This document shows positions 17,850 to 26,709 of a DNA stretch of 64,000 bases, piece after piece. Positions within the stretch are counted from its first letter, which is position 1. Each line of letters starts with the position of its first letter. Source of the stretch: Labilibaculum antarcticum (GTDB lineage Bacteria > Bacteroidota > Bacteroidia > Bacteroidales > Marinifilaceae). The position numbers and the translations under genes were made by a program. The notes under the pieces are model-generated. The model was given only the letters and a program-made list of their open reading frames with translations. It ran no database searches and was not told the DNA's origin. The stretch is taken from positions 682,001 to 746,000 of the forward strand of contig NZ_AP018042.1 in the NCBI RefSeq assembly GCF_002356295.1, given 5' to 3'.

Positions 17850-18806
17850 TTAAATCAGAGAGTTTAACACACTACAAATTTTGTCCATATCGAGCAAACC
17901 ATATCGCTGATCAACTGGCAAAGCCAATAAGTTTTTCGAAAAATCATATTCAATACTATCCTGCTTGTTTTCTACAAGGAAAGACGGCCAATAGTTGGCC
18001 ACAAATATTTTCTGTTTAATTAATTCGCTTCTGAAGTCTCCATTTTCAACAAGCAATGGATAAATCATGGGTCCATCAAGTTCTGTATCAATAATTGAAA
18101 GACGATTCTTGGCTCTCAATTTTAAATGCAGATATTGGAAATTCTGATTTCGTCGGATTTTTACTGATCGATAATTAATGCCGGCAAGTAAACGATATGT
18201 GAAATTGGACATTGATTTAATTTCTTGTCCACACAAGTATTTCTCATTGTCAAGAAAGCTAGGATAACCATCAATGGGTCCATTTTCCAACCTACGCACT
18301 AAATGCTCACATCTATTCCATGAAGTCTCAGTTGGCAGCTCTTCTTTTAGAAAACAGTTGGTACTTAAATAAGCTCCGTCGGGCACTCCAAAAAATTTTC
18401 GGGCTGAGTAGAAAGTATCAACATTAGGAATGGCTTGTTCAAAAAATGCCAGAGAATTGTCAACAATCAAATTCTTTACAATCTTACTTAGCGAACGAAT
18501 AAAATTTCCTTTTAGACCAAAATAGTTAATGATCAAATAGGCTTCATCATTTTCCAAAGCCCTAATTTCGAGAGGCTCCAAATGTATATTAATTGGATAA
18601 AACTCAAATTCAATTTTCAGTTTTCGAACAGGCTCCAATATGGACGGACACAAATAGGCTGGTACATATATCTTCTTGTAGTTTCGAGCTCTCAAAATGT
18701 ACTCCAAACAGTTGCGACCTGAATTTAATCTGATAAAATCGGGATAATATTCAAACTCCAATCTGCTTTCCAATTCAAAATAACCACCAATTTCTCTATT
18801 GCTCAT
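17850..18806 (-). CDS. Small DegT-like PLP enzyme, module copy B
   Basis: 318 aa, shorter than typical DegT/DnrJ aminotransferases (about 370-400). It opens with GGYFELE like its paralogue at 21863. Against the canonical DegT protein at 24091, FYSARKFFGVPDGAY lines up with SFHATKVFNTIEGGA, placing the PLP-binding Lys in R-K-F-F-G. NLIVDNSLAFF lines up with RVIYDAAHAFG, keeping the Asp that contacts the PLP ring. Motifs LNSGRNCLEY and INYFGLKG also match. It may transaminate or otherwise process a sugar or amino-acid substrate. It follows the ATP-grasp gene by 3 bp, the same pairing as at 21863-24086. Confidence 0.8.
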   Translation of the reverse strand: MSNREIGGYFELESRLEFEYYPDFIRLNSGRNCLEYILRARNYKKIYVPAYLCPSILEPVRKLKIEFEFYPINIHLEPLEIRALENDEAYLIINYFGLKGNFIRSLSKIVKNLIVDNSLAFFEQAIPNVDTFYSARKFFGVPDGAYLSTNCFLKEELPTETSWNRCEHLVRRLENGPIDGYPSFLDNEKYLCGQEIKSMSNFTYRLLAGINYRSVKIRRNQNFQYLHLKLRAKNRLSIIDTELDGPMIYPLLVENGDFRSELIKQKIFVANYWPSFLVENKQDSIEYDFSKNLLALPVDQRYGLLDMDKICSVLNSLI

Positions 18807-18809
18807 ACT

Positions 18810-20015
18810 CTATTCCAATTCTACTGCAATAAGCTCTTCAATATTACTCATTATCAATTCTCTGGTATCCAAATTAGGGAATTCCAATACGCCTATGCCT
18901 ACCGCACAATTGAAACCGCAAAAGCTAAACACCTCTGCACCCTCTTCAACTATCAATTTAATTTCCAACACATAATCGCGAATCGAATCGTCTAATTTTA
19001 CCGATCTGAATTTCCCTTCTTTACTGGAATGAATCACATAAGTTGTGAAATACTTATCAATCTCCTTTTGCTTTTGAATATTAGGATCTACACCCATACA
19101 AGCATCCACACTCATTTTAATCATATCCACATTGCCTGCACATTTTATAATTTCCGAAATGCTATTTCCTCCGTTACGTGCACCTACCTCCATCAAATAA
19201 ACATGATCGTTTTCATCAATAATTACCTCTATATTGAAACCCCCAAATTTTATTTTCAATAAATTAATTACTCTTTGCAGTTCCAATTTTATCTTTTCGT
19301 GCAATTCCTTAGGCAATAGAGAAGGATAATTAATGCCGGAAGATACAAATTGGTTTACCCCAATATTATTCCTTTGATCTCCCAGATAGTATGCCATAAT
19401 TTTACCATTGTAAACAAAAATATCTCCATCGATATGAGGATATTTTTTCTCAATATATTCCTCGACAATAAAACGTTTACTTCTCGAAAATTTCATTGCA
19501 TAATCAATTGCTTTCCCCATTTCCCACAAATCATTCACCTTTGAAATGCCTTTGCTTCCCGAAGAATCAACAGGCTTAACCAGAACAGGATATGTAAATT
19601 CTGTTGAATAATTTGAAAAATCTTTTAACGTACTGTATCCGCCATACTTAGGCGTCTTAAAATTATTTGTTAGCAAAAAGCTACGGTACAAATCTTTCTC
19701 TGAAAGAGTTTTCGAAGATTTGTAGGGATTCCCTGGAAGTCCCATTTTTTCAGACACGTAAGCAGCTGTTGGTGCCGCAGGATCGGAAGCGTAAGCTAAA
19801 ACCCCATCAATCTTCAATTTTCTAGATAAATTCAACACTGCTTTCAAATCAGTCGTACTCACATTCACATACTCATCGGCATATTGGTGCGCCGGATTTT
19901 CCGGACAATAATCACAGGTAACCACATAGTATCCTGCAGACTTTGCATAAAGTATGCTGGGAATTTGAAAAGGAGCCCCTCCAAGTATTAGCAATTTCTT
20001 TCCTTTCGAATACAT
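18810..20015 (-). CDS. ATP-grasp carboxylate-amine ligase-like, module copy B
   Basis: 401 aa. A CarB-like pre-ATP-grasp domain (KLLILGGAPFQIPS, AYASDPAAPTAAYVSEKMGL) is followed by an ATP-grasp domain with the lysine strand YPVLVKPVDSSGSKGISK. RFIVEEYIE and IDENDHVYLMEVGARNGG complete the ATP- and metal-binding site. The C-terminal region is specific to this group. It probably forms an amide or peptide-like bond on a carboxylate. Over half of its residues appear identical to the protein at 22839 by eye. It forms a two-gene module with the PLP enzyme downstream and lies 85 bp from the WbqC gene. Confidence 0.87.
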   Translation of the reverse strand: MYSKGKKLLILGGAPFQIPSILYAKSAGYYVVTCDYCPENPAHQYADEYVNVSTTDLKAVLNLSRKLKIDGVLAYASDPAAPTAAYVSEKMGLPGNPYKSSKTLSEKDLYRSFLLTNNFKTPKYGGYSTLKDFSNYSTEFTYPVLVKPVDSSGSKGISKVNDLWEMGKAIDYAMKFSRSKRFIVEEYIEKKYPHIDGDIFVYNGKIMAYYLGDQRNNIGVNQFVSSGINYPSLLPKELHEKIKLELQRVINLLKIKFGGFNIEVIIDENDHVYLMEVGARNGGNSISEIIKCAGNVDMIKMSVDACMGVDPNIQKQKEIDKYFTTYVIHSSKEGKFRSVKLDDSIRDYVLEIKLIVEEGAEVFSFCGFNCAVGIGVLEFPNLDTRELIMSNIEELIAVELE

Positions 20016-20100
20016 ATCGCCTTTATTTTAAACACATTACAGCACAATATTTAACAATTACAGCAGACTTAATTGTATTTCCATTCTACAATTCAAAAGG

Positions 20101-20799
20101 CTATATCAGTATATAGTTCTTAAAAAATCGCAAAATAGTCTGCTTATCATTAAACATTAAAATATCAATTATCGATAGATTAGGGATGAATTTATTTCCA
20201 GCCTGGGCGTATTCTATTTTTCCTGTTTTAATAAAATATAAATCAATTCCTTTATCCTTGAAATATTCCTTTTGATATAATTTCCGTCCGCCAACAGTAT
20301 TAACATAAGTCTTGTAACCAAACTGTTTAGTGATATCAATTAATCTATCGGCCTTTTCTTTATCAGCATTTAAAGGAGAGCAAATTGATGACTTACTCCA
20401 TTTAATTGTTTTGTGTAAATACTCATGAACAGCAAGAATTGAAGCAATGCCCATATCACCAATATTTTCATACTCCTTTTTGCAAACATTTTCTATCAGT
20501 TCTATCACCTCCTTATAGTAAGGGGCTTTTGAATAAGAGTACTTCATCTGAAGAAATAATTTCCTTTTGAATTTTTCATCCGGGATTGGTTTCACCTCAT
20601 TTATTTTCTTGTTCTGGCTGCCTTTAGACACCGGTATCGTAAATAAGAAATCGGAACCATTCAATAAAATCCGATTTCGGTTCACCCAGCCTCTCTTTAT
20701 ATAGTTTACGTCATCATAAAAAACAATTTCACTTGCGGCCTCTATTAATTGAAAATATCCTATATAAGGAAATACATAGGGCTGCATTATCGCAAGCAT
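20101..20799 (-). CDS. WbqC family protein
   Basis: About 232 aa from the preferred start at 20799. The frame is open further to an ATG at 20874, which would add 25 residues. I prefer the inner ATG because WbqC proteins start just before LAIMQPYVFPYIGYFQLI, and a GGGGCGG stretch lies about 3-10 bases upstream of it. Other family signatures are VFYDDVNYIKRGWVNRN, KINEVKP and YVNTVGG. The family occurs in O-antigen and capsule clusters; its reaction is not known to me. It sits between a GT2 and the second ATP-grasp/PLP pair, suggesting a place in the same modification pathway. Confidence 0.88.
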   Translation of the reverse strand: MLAIMQPYVFPYIGYFQLIEAASEIVFYDDVNYIKRGWVNRNRILLNGSDFLFTIPVSKGSQNKKINEVKPIPDEKFKRKLFLQMKYSYSKAPYYKEVIELIENVCKKEYENIGDMGIASILAVHEYLHKTIKWSKSSICSPLNADKEKADRLIDITKQFGYKTYVNTVGGRKLYQKEYFKDKGIDLYFIKTGKIEYAQAGNKFIPNLSIIDILMFNDKQTILRFFKNYILI

Positions 20800-20895
20800 A
20801 TCCGCCCCAATTAGCCCTTTATTCTTTGGACTTTCCTTGTCAGTTGAAATGTATGCTACTGATTGGTAATCCATCTGAGAACTACATTGTTTAGG

Positions 20896-21858
20896 CTAAG
20901 CTATAATCTTAAGTTTTTTCCTCGATGTGTACAAGAAACAGAAAATAGAATCGAACATTTTGTATCTGGAAAGTATTCGGTACAAATATTCATTCCCTGT
21001 CGCTTTTTCTTTAAAATAGGTACTGCACTCCTGTCTTAAATCCTCTTTCTTTAAGAAAATGGCATATTTCAAAAGTTCTCTATGATAAATATTTGATACA
21101 AAAGGCAGTAAATGCTTTCGATCAAATTTCTCGATATAATATTTTTTTATAAGATATCTGTCTTTAAAAAAACGATAATCTCCATTCCAATCTAATTTAT
21201 GGGTGACTGAATCGTCGTGAATCCGATACGTAATTGTATCGTCTTTCATGTAATGAACTTTCGTAGCCGCTGCTATCTCAATCCATAAGGGATAATCACC
21301 CATTTTCCATTTTTCATCAACAATTTTCTTCCCAATATTAATTTTTTGAAGCAATTCATTTCTCATGCATACCGTTGCGGTTGCCATGTGATTTCCTTTT
21401 AATACATCGTCTAAAACATTACCCGTTGGCAACATTTCCTCACCCCGAAGACTCTTGATTGTTTTTCCATCTTTAACACATGAAAGATTGGTGTGTACCA
21501 TTCCGTAATCATGATTCGCTTCTAAAAAATCAACCTGCTTTTGTAATTTATATGGATCGGTCCAAAAATCATCACCTTCACAAAAAGCAACGTATTTCCC
21601 TTTGCAGGCAAGGTCTGTTCTATGATCATTTGTCGCAGCACCCACATTTTTTTCAGAGGTGATGATACGAATTACATCAGGGTATTTAGCGGCATATTCC
21701 TGAACAATTTTCATCGTATTATCGGTACTGCAATCCTCACCAATAATGTATTCAAACGAGAAGTTGGTTTTTTGCATCATGATTCCTTCAATGCACTGTG
21801 CAATGAACTTTTCATGATTGTAGGTAATCGTTTTTATACTAACAAAAGGGGTTGTCAT
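20896..21858 (-). CDS. Glycosyltransferase family 2
   Basis: 320 aa, GT-A fold. VSIKTITYNHEKFIAQCIEG begins the nucleotide-binding half, EYIIGEDCSTDNT carries the conserved Asp of the first motif, and KYVAFCEGDDFWTDP supplies the metal-binding D-D. IHDDSVTHK follows near 240. It transfers one sugar to the lipid-linked repeat unit on the cytoplasmic face. The HDRTD and C-terminal sequence resemble GT2 enzymes common in Bacteroidota capsule loci; donor and linkage are unknown. It lies 4 bp downstream of the PLP gene and 37 bp upstream of the longer WbqC frame. Confidence 0.93.
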   Translation of the reverse strand: MTTPFVSIKTITYNHEKFIAQCIEGIMMQKTNFSFEYIIGEDCSTDNTMKIVQEYAAKYPDVIRIITSEKNVGAATNDHRTDLACKGKYVAFCEGDDFWTDPYKLQKQVDFLEANHDYGMVHTNLSCVKDGKTIKSLRGEEMLPTGNVLDDVLKGNHMATATVCMRNELLQKINIGKKIVDEKWKMGDYPLWIEIAAATKVHYMKDDTITYRIHDDSVTHKLDWNGDYRFFKDRYLIKKYYIEKFDRKHLLPFVSNIYHRELLKYAIFLKKEDLRQECSTYFKEKATGNEYLYRILSRYKMFDSIFCFLYTSRKKLKIIA

Positions 21859-21862
21859 ATTT

Positions 21863-22837
21863 TTAGGATTTTAATTGATGATTTTTTTCTAAAACAGGTA
21901 GTAAAACAGTACAAATTCGCTCCATATCTTCTAAGGAATATCGCTGATCGACCGGAAGAGGAAGTATGTATTTTGCCAGTTTGTAATCCAAACTATTTGC
22001 AGGACATTCCTCCATTATATTTGGCCAGTAGCTGGCAACAAATATTTTATTTTGAATCAATTCCTTTCGCAGATCTTCATTTTCCAAATACAAAGGATAA
22101 ACCATTGGACCCTTAACATCTAAAACTGAAAGATCAATTTGATTCACCTCGGAAAATTGCTGATGCAAATACAGAAAATTTTCTTCTCGACGTTGTTTGG
22201 CTTTGGAGTAATCGATTTGACTTAAAAGGAATTGAGTGAGCTCCGACATATGCAAAATGGGCTGATTCGAGAGCTTTACACGATTGTCCTGAAAATCGGA
22301 ATATCCGCTTTCGGCACCTAATTCCAGACGTTTCAGCAAATGTGACATTCTATCCCATGAAAAATCCATTTTTAATTCTTCCTTTACATTCAAGTTACTT
22401 AGCAAATAAGCACCATCGGGAACACCAAAAAACTTACGTGCCGAATAAAATGTTCCTAAGGACGAAACACTATCCGAAAAAAAGGCTTGAGAATTGTCGA
22501 CAATCAGATTCTCAATTTGATGACTCAACTCCCGAACAGCAAGATCCTTAACGCCAAAGTAATTGATATAAAGAAGCACCTCGTCCATTTTGGGAAGCTT
22601 GCTTAGAACAGGATTCAAATTCTGATCGATTGAATAATATTCATATTCAACATTCAGTTTTTTTATGGGTTCCAAAAGCACTTTACAAGAGAATTTTGGC
22701 AGATATATTTTTTTGAAATTACCCGCCCGAATCAAATATTCAAGACAATTTCTGCCTGTATTCAATTTGAGTAAATCGGGATAATATTCCTGCCCGTCCA
22801 CTCTCTCCAATTCAAAATAGCCACCTATCGCTTTCAT
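21863..22837 (-). CDS. Small DegT-like PLP enzyme, module copy A
   Basis: 324 aa, paralogue of the protein at 17850. Both begin GGYFELE, share LxTGRNCLEY or LNSGRNCLEY, and keep TFYSARKFFGVPDGAYL with the predicted PLP Lys. NLIVDNSQAFF supplies the ring-contacting Asp, and a common ending pattern (LPVDQRYSLEDMERIC) is shared. The function is unassigned; a DegT-type fold is supported by motif alignment to the canonical enzyme at 24091. One base separates it from the ATP-grasp gene upstream, so the two proteins are almost certainly made together. The last residues (VLEKNHQLKS) diverge from copy B. Confidence 0.8.
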   Translation of the reverse strand: MKAIGGYFELERVDGQEYYPDLLKLNTGRNCLEYLIRAGNFKKIYLPKFSCKVLLEPIKKLNVEYEYYSIDQNLNPVLSKLPKMDEVLLYINYFGVKDLAVRELSHQIENLIVDNSQAFFSDSVSSLGTFYSARKFFGVPDGAYLLSNLNVKEELKMDFSWDRMSHLLKRLELGAESGYSDFQDNRVKLSNQPILHMSELTQFLLSQIDYSKAKQRREENFLYLHQQFSEVNQIDLSVLDVKGPMVYPLYLENEDLRKELIQNKIFVASYWPNIMEECPANSLDYKLAKYILPLPVDQRYSLEDMERICTVLLPVLEKNHQLKS

Positions 22838-22838
22838 T

Positions 22839-24086
22839 TCAAATAGCTAGTCTATGGGTGTTTATTTTACTTACAAGACGTATCTCCTCCGATTCGAGTT
22901 CAATCTGAATGTATTTTGCGCTATTATCTATTGTTTCAATCATTTCATCCATCGACGAAAATTGGAACAATAAAACCCCAATGCTTGCATTCGAGCCCTG
23001 AAAAGATTGTACAGAATCTCCTGTATTTTTGAAAATATGCTTCTCTAAAATATTTTCATACAATTCCGGAGCTATTTTAATCTCTTTTAAAATTCCATCG
23101 CGATCGCTGTGTAAAACATAGTAAGCAAAAAAACCTTTTTTACAAATCGTATTTACACTAATTTTCTCGCCCATGGCTGCCCCAAGGGTAGCATTCACCA
23201 TATTAAATCCTGAAGCATATTCCTCTAACTGAGGTACCAAATTGCCACCATTCCGAGGGCCAATTTCCATTAAAAAAATTCGGTCATCCTCATCAATCCT
23301 CACTTCAATATTAAAAGCTCCATGCTTTATATCAAGCAAATTGAATAAGCGCTGCAATTCCGATTCAATTCTGCTCATAATATCCGATGAATGAACAGAT
23401 GGTAATGTTGTCGAATAGGGAACAAATGGATTTACTTTTTCATCGTAATGATGATCACCCAAATAACTGAAGAATAATTTTCCTTCAAATACAAATGCAT
23501 CGCCGTGAATCTGAGGCCCTTTTTTAACAAGATACTCTTCAATCACAATCCTTTTGACTCTCGAAAAACTCATCGCATACTCAAAAGCGCTTACCAGTTC
23601 GCTGTCCGAACTAATCTTACAAACACCTTTACTTCCCGATGAATCGACTGGTTTTATCATAACCGGAAATGAAAAATCGTCTATTTCCAATAAAACATCC
23701 ACCAGTGTATCAAAACCCATTGATTTTGGCAGATTAAATCCATTTTGCGAAAGAAAAACGCGATACAAATCTTTTTCAGCTAAAATTTTCACCGATTGAT
23801 ACGGATTTCCAGGCAGTTTCAATTTTTCGGCTACGTATGCTGCTGTTGGAGCGGCCGGATCTGAAGCGTAGGCAACTATGCCGTCAATTTTCAATTTCTC
23901 AGCCAATTCGAGCACTAATTCTTTATTTGTAGTACTGATATTGTAGTACTCATCGGCATATTGATGCCCAGGATTTTCAGGCACATAATCACATGTTATT
24001 ACATGATATCCCATTTCCTTTGCTGCAAGAACAGAAGGCACCTGAAAATAAGATCCTCCAAGCAGTAAGATTCGTTTCTTATTCAT
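22839..24086 (-). CDS. ATP-grasp carboxylate-amine ligase-like, module copy A
   Basis: 415 aa. A pre-ATP-grasp domain (RILLLGGSYFQVPSVLAAKE, CDYVPENPGHQYADEY, AYASDPAAPTAAYVAEKL) is followed by the ATP-grasp core with FPVMIKPVDSSGSKGVCKI, RIVIEEYLV and the E-x-N-x-R metal site in IFLMEIGPRNGG. It is a close relative of the protein at 18810. It probably ligates an amine to a carboxylate such as a uronic acid or amino acid. It is the first gene of the duplicated two-gene module and lies 4 bp downstream of the DegT aminotransferase, so the amine supplied by that enzyme is a candidate substrate (inference). Confidence 0.87.
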   Translation of the reverse strand: MNKKRILLLGGSYFQVPSVLAAKEMGYHVITCDYVPENPGHQYADEYYNISTTNKELVLELAEKLKIDGIVAYASDPAAPTAAYVAEKLKLPGNPYQSVKILAEKDLYRVFLSQNGFNLPKSMGFDTLVDVLLEIDDFSFPVMIKPVDSSGSKGVCKISSDSELVSAFEYAMSFSRVKRIVIEEYLVKKGPQIHGDAFVFEGKLFFSYLGDHHYDEKVNPFVPYSTTLPSVHSSDIMSRIESELQRLFNLLDIKHGAFNIEVRIDEDDRIFLMEIGPRNGGNLVPQLEEYASGFNMVNATLGAAMGEKISVNTICKKGFFAYYVLHSDRDGILKEIKIAPELYENILEKHIFKNTGDSVQSFQGSNASIGVLLFQFSSMDEMIETIDNSAKYIQIELESEEIRLVSKINTHRLAI

Positions 24087-24090
24087 CGCT

Positions 24091-25260
24091 CTATTCTATA
24101 TTTCTCTTAATTTGACTATATACTTTCAAATGGCTTACTCTGGCCTTAACCCGAACCATTCCTTCAATAATCGACACTATCCTTTCGACAACCTCATCGG
24201 CTAAATCGGGATACAATGGCAAACAAATTACCTGCCTTGATATTTCATGGGCAATGTCTAAACCTTTGGCTGATGGCAATCCCCTGTATGCGGGAAATTC
24301 GCTGATCAATGGGTAAAAATATCTTCGCCCGTATATGTTGTTATTTTTCAACTCTTCATAAACATCATCTCTCGAGCTACCAAGCTCTGATTTATCAATA
24401 AAAATTGGGAAATAAGAATAGTTGTAATCCACATCAACAGGATTTTCGAGATAGCGAACCCCTGGAATATCTTGTAAACCTTTACGGTATTTCTCAGTAA
24501 TGTGCTGCCTTCCATCAATTGCTGAATCGAAATATTTTAATTGAAGTAAACCGTAAGCCGCTTGCAATTCATTCATTTTAGCATTAATACCAGGAGCAAC
24601 CACGGTTGTTTCATCAGCAATTCCAAAATTTTTTAGATAATCGATTCGCTTTTTTGTCTTTAAATCATGACAAATGATAGCTCCTCCTTCGATGGTATTG
24701 AAAACTTTGGTTGCATGAAAACTTAGAATCGATAAATCGCCATAATTCAAAACACTAGTTCCTTTGTATTTCACACCAAATGCATGAGCCGCATCGTAAA
24801 TTACCCGTAAACCATAGCGGTCAGCCAAATTTTGAATTTCTTCCACATCACATGGATTTCCATATACATGAACTGGTAAAATCGCGGTTGTCTCAGGTGT
24901 AATGGCAGCTTCGATCAATTTAATATCCAGATTGCAATAATCGGCTTCGATATCGACAAAAACAGGTTTTATGCCATTCCACCATAAAGAGTGAGTGGTT
25001 GCCACAAAACTATAAGGTGTCGTAATTACTTCACCCTTTATTTTCAGGCATTGTAGAGCCGCCATTAAAGCCAAGGTGCCATTGGAAAACAGCGACACGT
25101 ATGGTACTCCAAGAAAAGTAGCAAGTGCCTTTTCAAATTCCTGATGATATTTGCCATTATTGGTCAACCATCTGCTATCCCAAATATCCTCTAACAAGGG
25201 TATGAACTCCTGTAGTGGAGGCAATTGAGGTCGAGTAACTAATATTTTATTTTTTTCCAT
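24091..25260 (-). CDS. DegT/DnrJ/EryC1/StrS sugar aminotransferase
   Basis: 389 aa, typical length. SNGTLALMAAL binds the PLP phosphate, VIYDAAHAFGVKY supplies the ring Asp, and SILSFHATKVFNTIEGGAI carries the Schiff-base Lys. PLYPDLADE lies near the end. The VTTPYSFVATTHS segment resembles aminotransferases that act on dTDP-linked 4- or 3-keto sugars, but position and nucleotide cannot be fixed here. It makes an amino sugar for the repeat unit, a likely acceptor for the GNAT or ATP-grasp enzymes encoded downstream. The start overlaps the flippase gene's 3' end by 22 bp. Confidence 0.93.
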   Translation of the reverse strand: MEKNKILVTRPQLPPLQEFIPLLEDIWDSRWLTNNGKYHQEFEKALATFLGVPYVSLFSNGTLALMAALQCLKIKGEVITTPYSFVATTHSLWWNGIKPVFVDIEADYCNLDIKLIEAAITPETTAILPVHVYGNPCDVEEIQNLADRYGLRVIYDAAHAFGVKYKGTSVLNYGDLSILSFHATKVFNTIEGGAIICHDLKTKKRIDYLKNFGIADETTVVAPGINAKMNELQAAYGLLQLKYFDSAIDGRQHITEKYRKGLQDIPGVRYLENPVDVDYNYSYFPIFIDKSELGSSRDDVYEELKNNNIYGRRYFYPLISEFPAYRGLPSAKGLDIAHEISRQVICLPLYPDLADEVVERIVSIIEGMVRVKARVSHLKVYSQIKRNIE

Positions 25261-26699
25261 CTTTTTAGAGGTATTACTTCTTTTAAAATCAGCAATCCAT
25301 CGGTCAAAGCTTCTTGTTTAGTAGCGATTGCCAACAGCAAATATGATCCGATACCTATTAGTATCTGGAAAGAGAGAATAATAATCTGATTTTCGAAAAC
25401 CCAGCCAATTGTCATGAAAGCAACCATTCCTAAACTGATATAAAAAGTTTGACTAATGTCTTTTAGCTGGTTGGGAATGGTATAGGAAATTAATTTTCCT
25501 GTATAAAATGCATTTATAAAAAAGCTAATAAATGAGGTACAGATTTGACCTATCACCAAGCCCATTATTCCCCAATTAAGGCCAATTAAAATGGCTACTA
25601 CTATGAAGGATTTTTTAATAATCTCAAGGTACAAGAATAGGTCCGATCGGCCTTTCACCTTTAGTATGTTCAAATTTGAAGCATGCAAAGTGTAAATCAT
25701 TCCTGCAATACACAACAACTGAAAATAAGGAACAGATGGTGACCATTTTTCTCCTAGAACTAAAACTAAAAGAGGATCCGCAACTACAGCCAATCCAAGC
25801 ATTAAAGGGAAATTAACAAAAACCAAAAGTTTAATCAGCTTTCGAAATCCTTGTTTTAATTTTTCGTTATCGTCCTGTATTTTTGAAAATGCCGGAAAGG
25901 TTACATTTCCCACTACTTGTGCTAATGTTGTAACTGGAACCTGTTGTAATTTTTTTGCTTGAGAATAAAAGCCCAAAGCTGATGCCGAAAACATACGTCC
26001 AATTACCATAAGGTAAACATTCTCGAATGTTTGACTGATTATTCCGGATAACAGAAGTTTGGAACCAAAACGAAATAATTGCTTAAAAGATTGAATTGAA
26101 AATACCAATGAAGGTCTCCAAGAACTTTTCACCCAGAACAAAACGGTTCTAAAAAAATAGATCCCAACTATTTGACCTGCCAGTGCCCAAACTCCATAAC
26201 CAAGCAAAGCCATTCCTACTCCCACAAAAGCCGATAAAAAATTAGCAATTACCACCACCTGAGCAATGGCTTTGAAATTCATCTCGATTTTAAATTTCAC
26301 CAAATGAATTAAGCCAAAAGCATTTATAGCCAAAACAACACAAATAACTCGTGTTAAATTTACCAGCAATGGCTGGCGAAAAAAATCTGCGATATAAGGC
26401 GCTGCAACAAATAGTAGTAAGTAGAGCAAAAAGCCTATTGCGATGTTAAAATAAAAAACCGTTGAATAATCGGTCTGATTAACATCTTTTTTCTGGATAA
26501 GCGCATTATCGAATCCACTATCGATAAATGCCTGTGAAACACCAATAAATATGGCTAGCATCCCTATCAAACCAAAATCTTCCGGTTCTAATAATCTGGC
26601 AAGTACAATCTGAGAAATCAGGAGTAGTAACTGACTTCCAAATTTTTCGAGGAAACTCCAAAATACGCCATTAATGGTTTGACTCTTTAAATCGGACAT
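25239..26699 (-). CDS. Wzx-type lipid-linked oligosaccharide flippase (MOP superfamily)
   Basis: 486 aa with about 12-14 membrane segments and almost no soluble domains. It belongs to the PST/lipopolysaccharide-exporter branch of MOP proteins: GVFWSFLEKFGSQ at the start, VLARLLEPEDFGLIGML, and FGSKLLLSGIISQTFEN with VIGRMFSASALGFYSQAKK are characteristic. It moves the undecaprenyl-linked repeat unit to the periplasm for polymerisation. Together with the Wzy-like gene at 16588 and Wza/Wzc it defines a Wzx/Wzy-dependent pathway. It lies 10 bp downstream of wecB. Confidence 0.93.
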   Translation of the reverse strand: MSDLKSQTINGVFWSFLEKFGSQLLLLISQIVLARLLEPEDFGLIGMLAIFIGVSQAFIDSGFDNALIQKKDVNQTDYSTVFYFNIAIGFLLYLLLFVAAPYIADFFRQPLLVNLTRVICVVLAINAFGLIHLVKFKIEMNFKAIAQVVVIANFLSAFVGVGMALLGYGVWALAGQIVGIYFFRTVLFWVKSSWRPSLVFSIQSFKQLFRFGSKLLLSGIISQTFENVYLMVIGRMFSASALGFYSQAKKLQQVPVTTLAQVVGNVTFPAFSKIQDDNEKLKQGFRKLIKLLVFVNFPLMLGLAVVADPLLVLVLGEKWSPSVPYFQLLCIAGMIYTLHASNLNILKVKGRSDLFLYLEIIKKSFIVVAILIGLNWGIMGLVIGQICTSFISFFINAFYTGKLISYTIPNQLKDISQTFYISLGMVAFMTIGWVFENQIIILSFQILIGIGSYLLLAIATKQEALTDGLLILKEVIPLKRWKKIKY

Positions 26700-26709
26700 T
26701 TATAAATTA

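Noticed and set aside
17850-18806. A truncated or broken DegT gene.
   Set aside because: The short length is shared with the paralogue at 21863, both keep the predicted PLP Lys and Asp, and there is no frameshift, so this is a compact family and not a pseudogene.
21622-22116. A 164-codon open frame on the plus strand.
   Set aside because: It lies antisense across the junction of the PLP and GT2 genes, both of which have clear family motifs. Its product (rich in Ile, His, Phe) has none.
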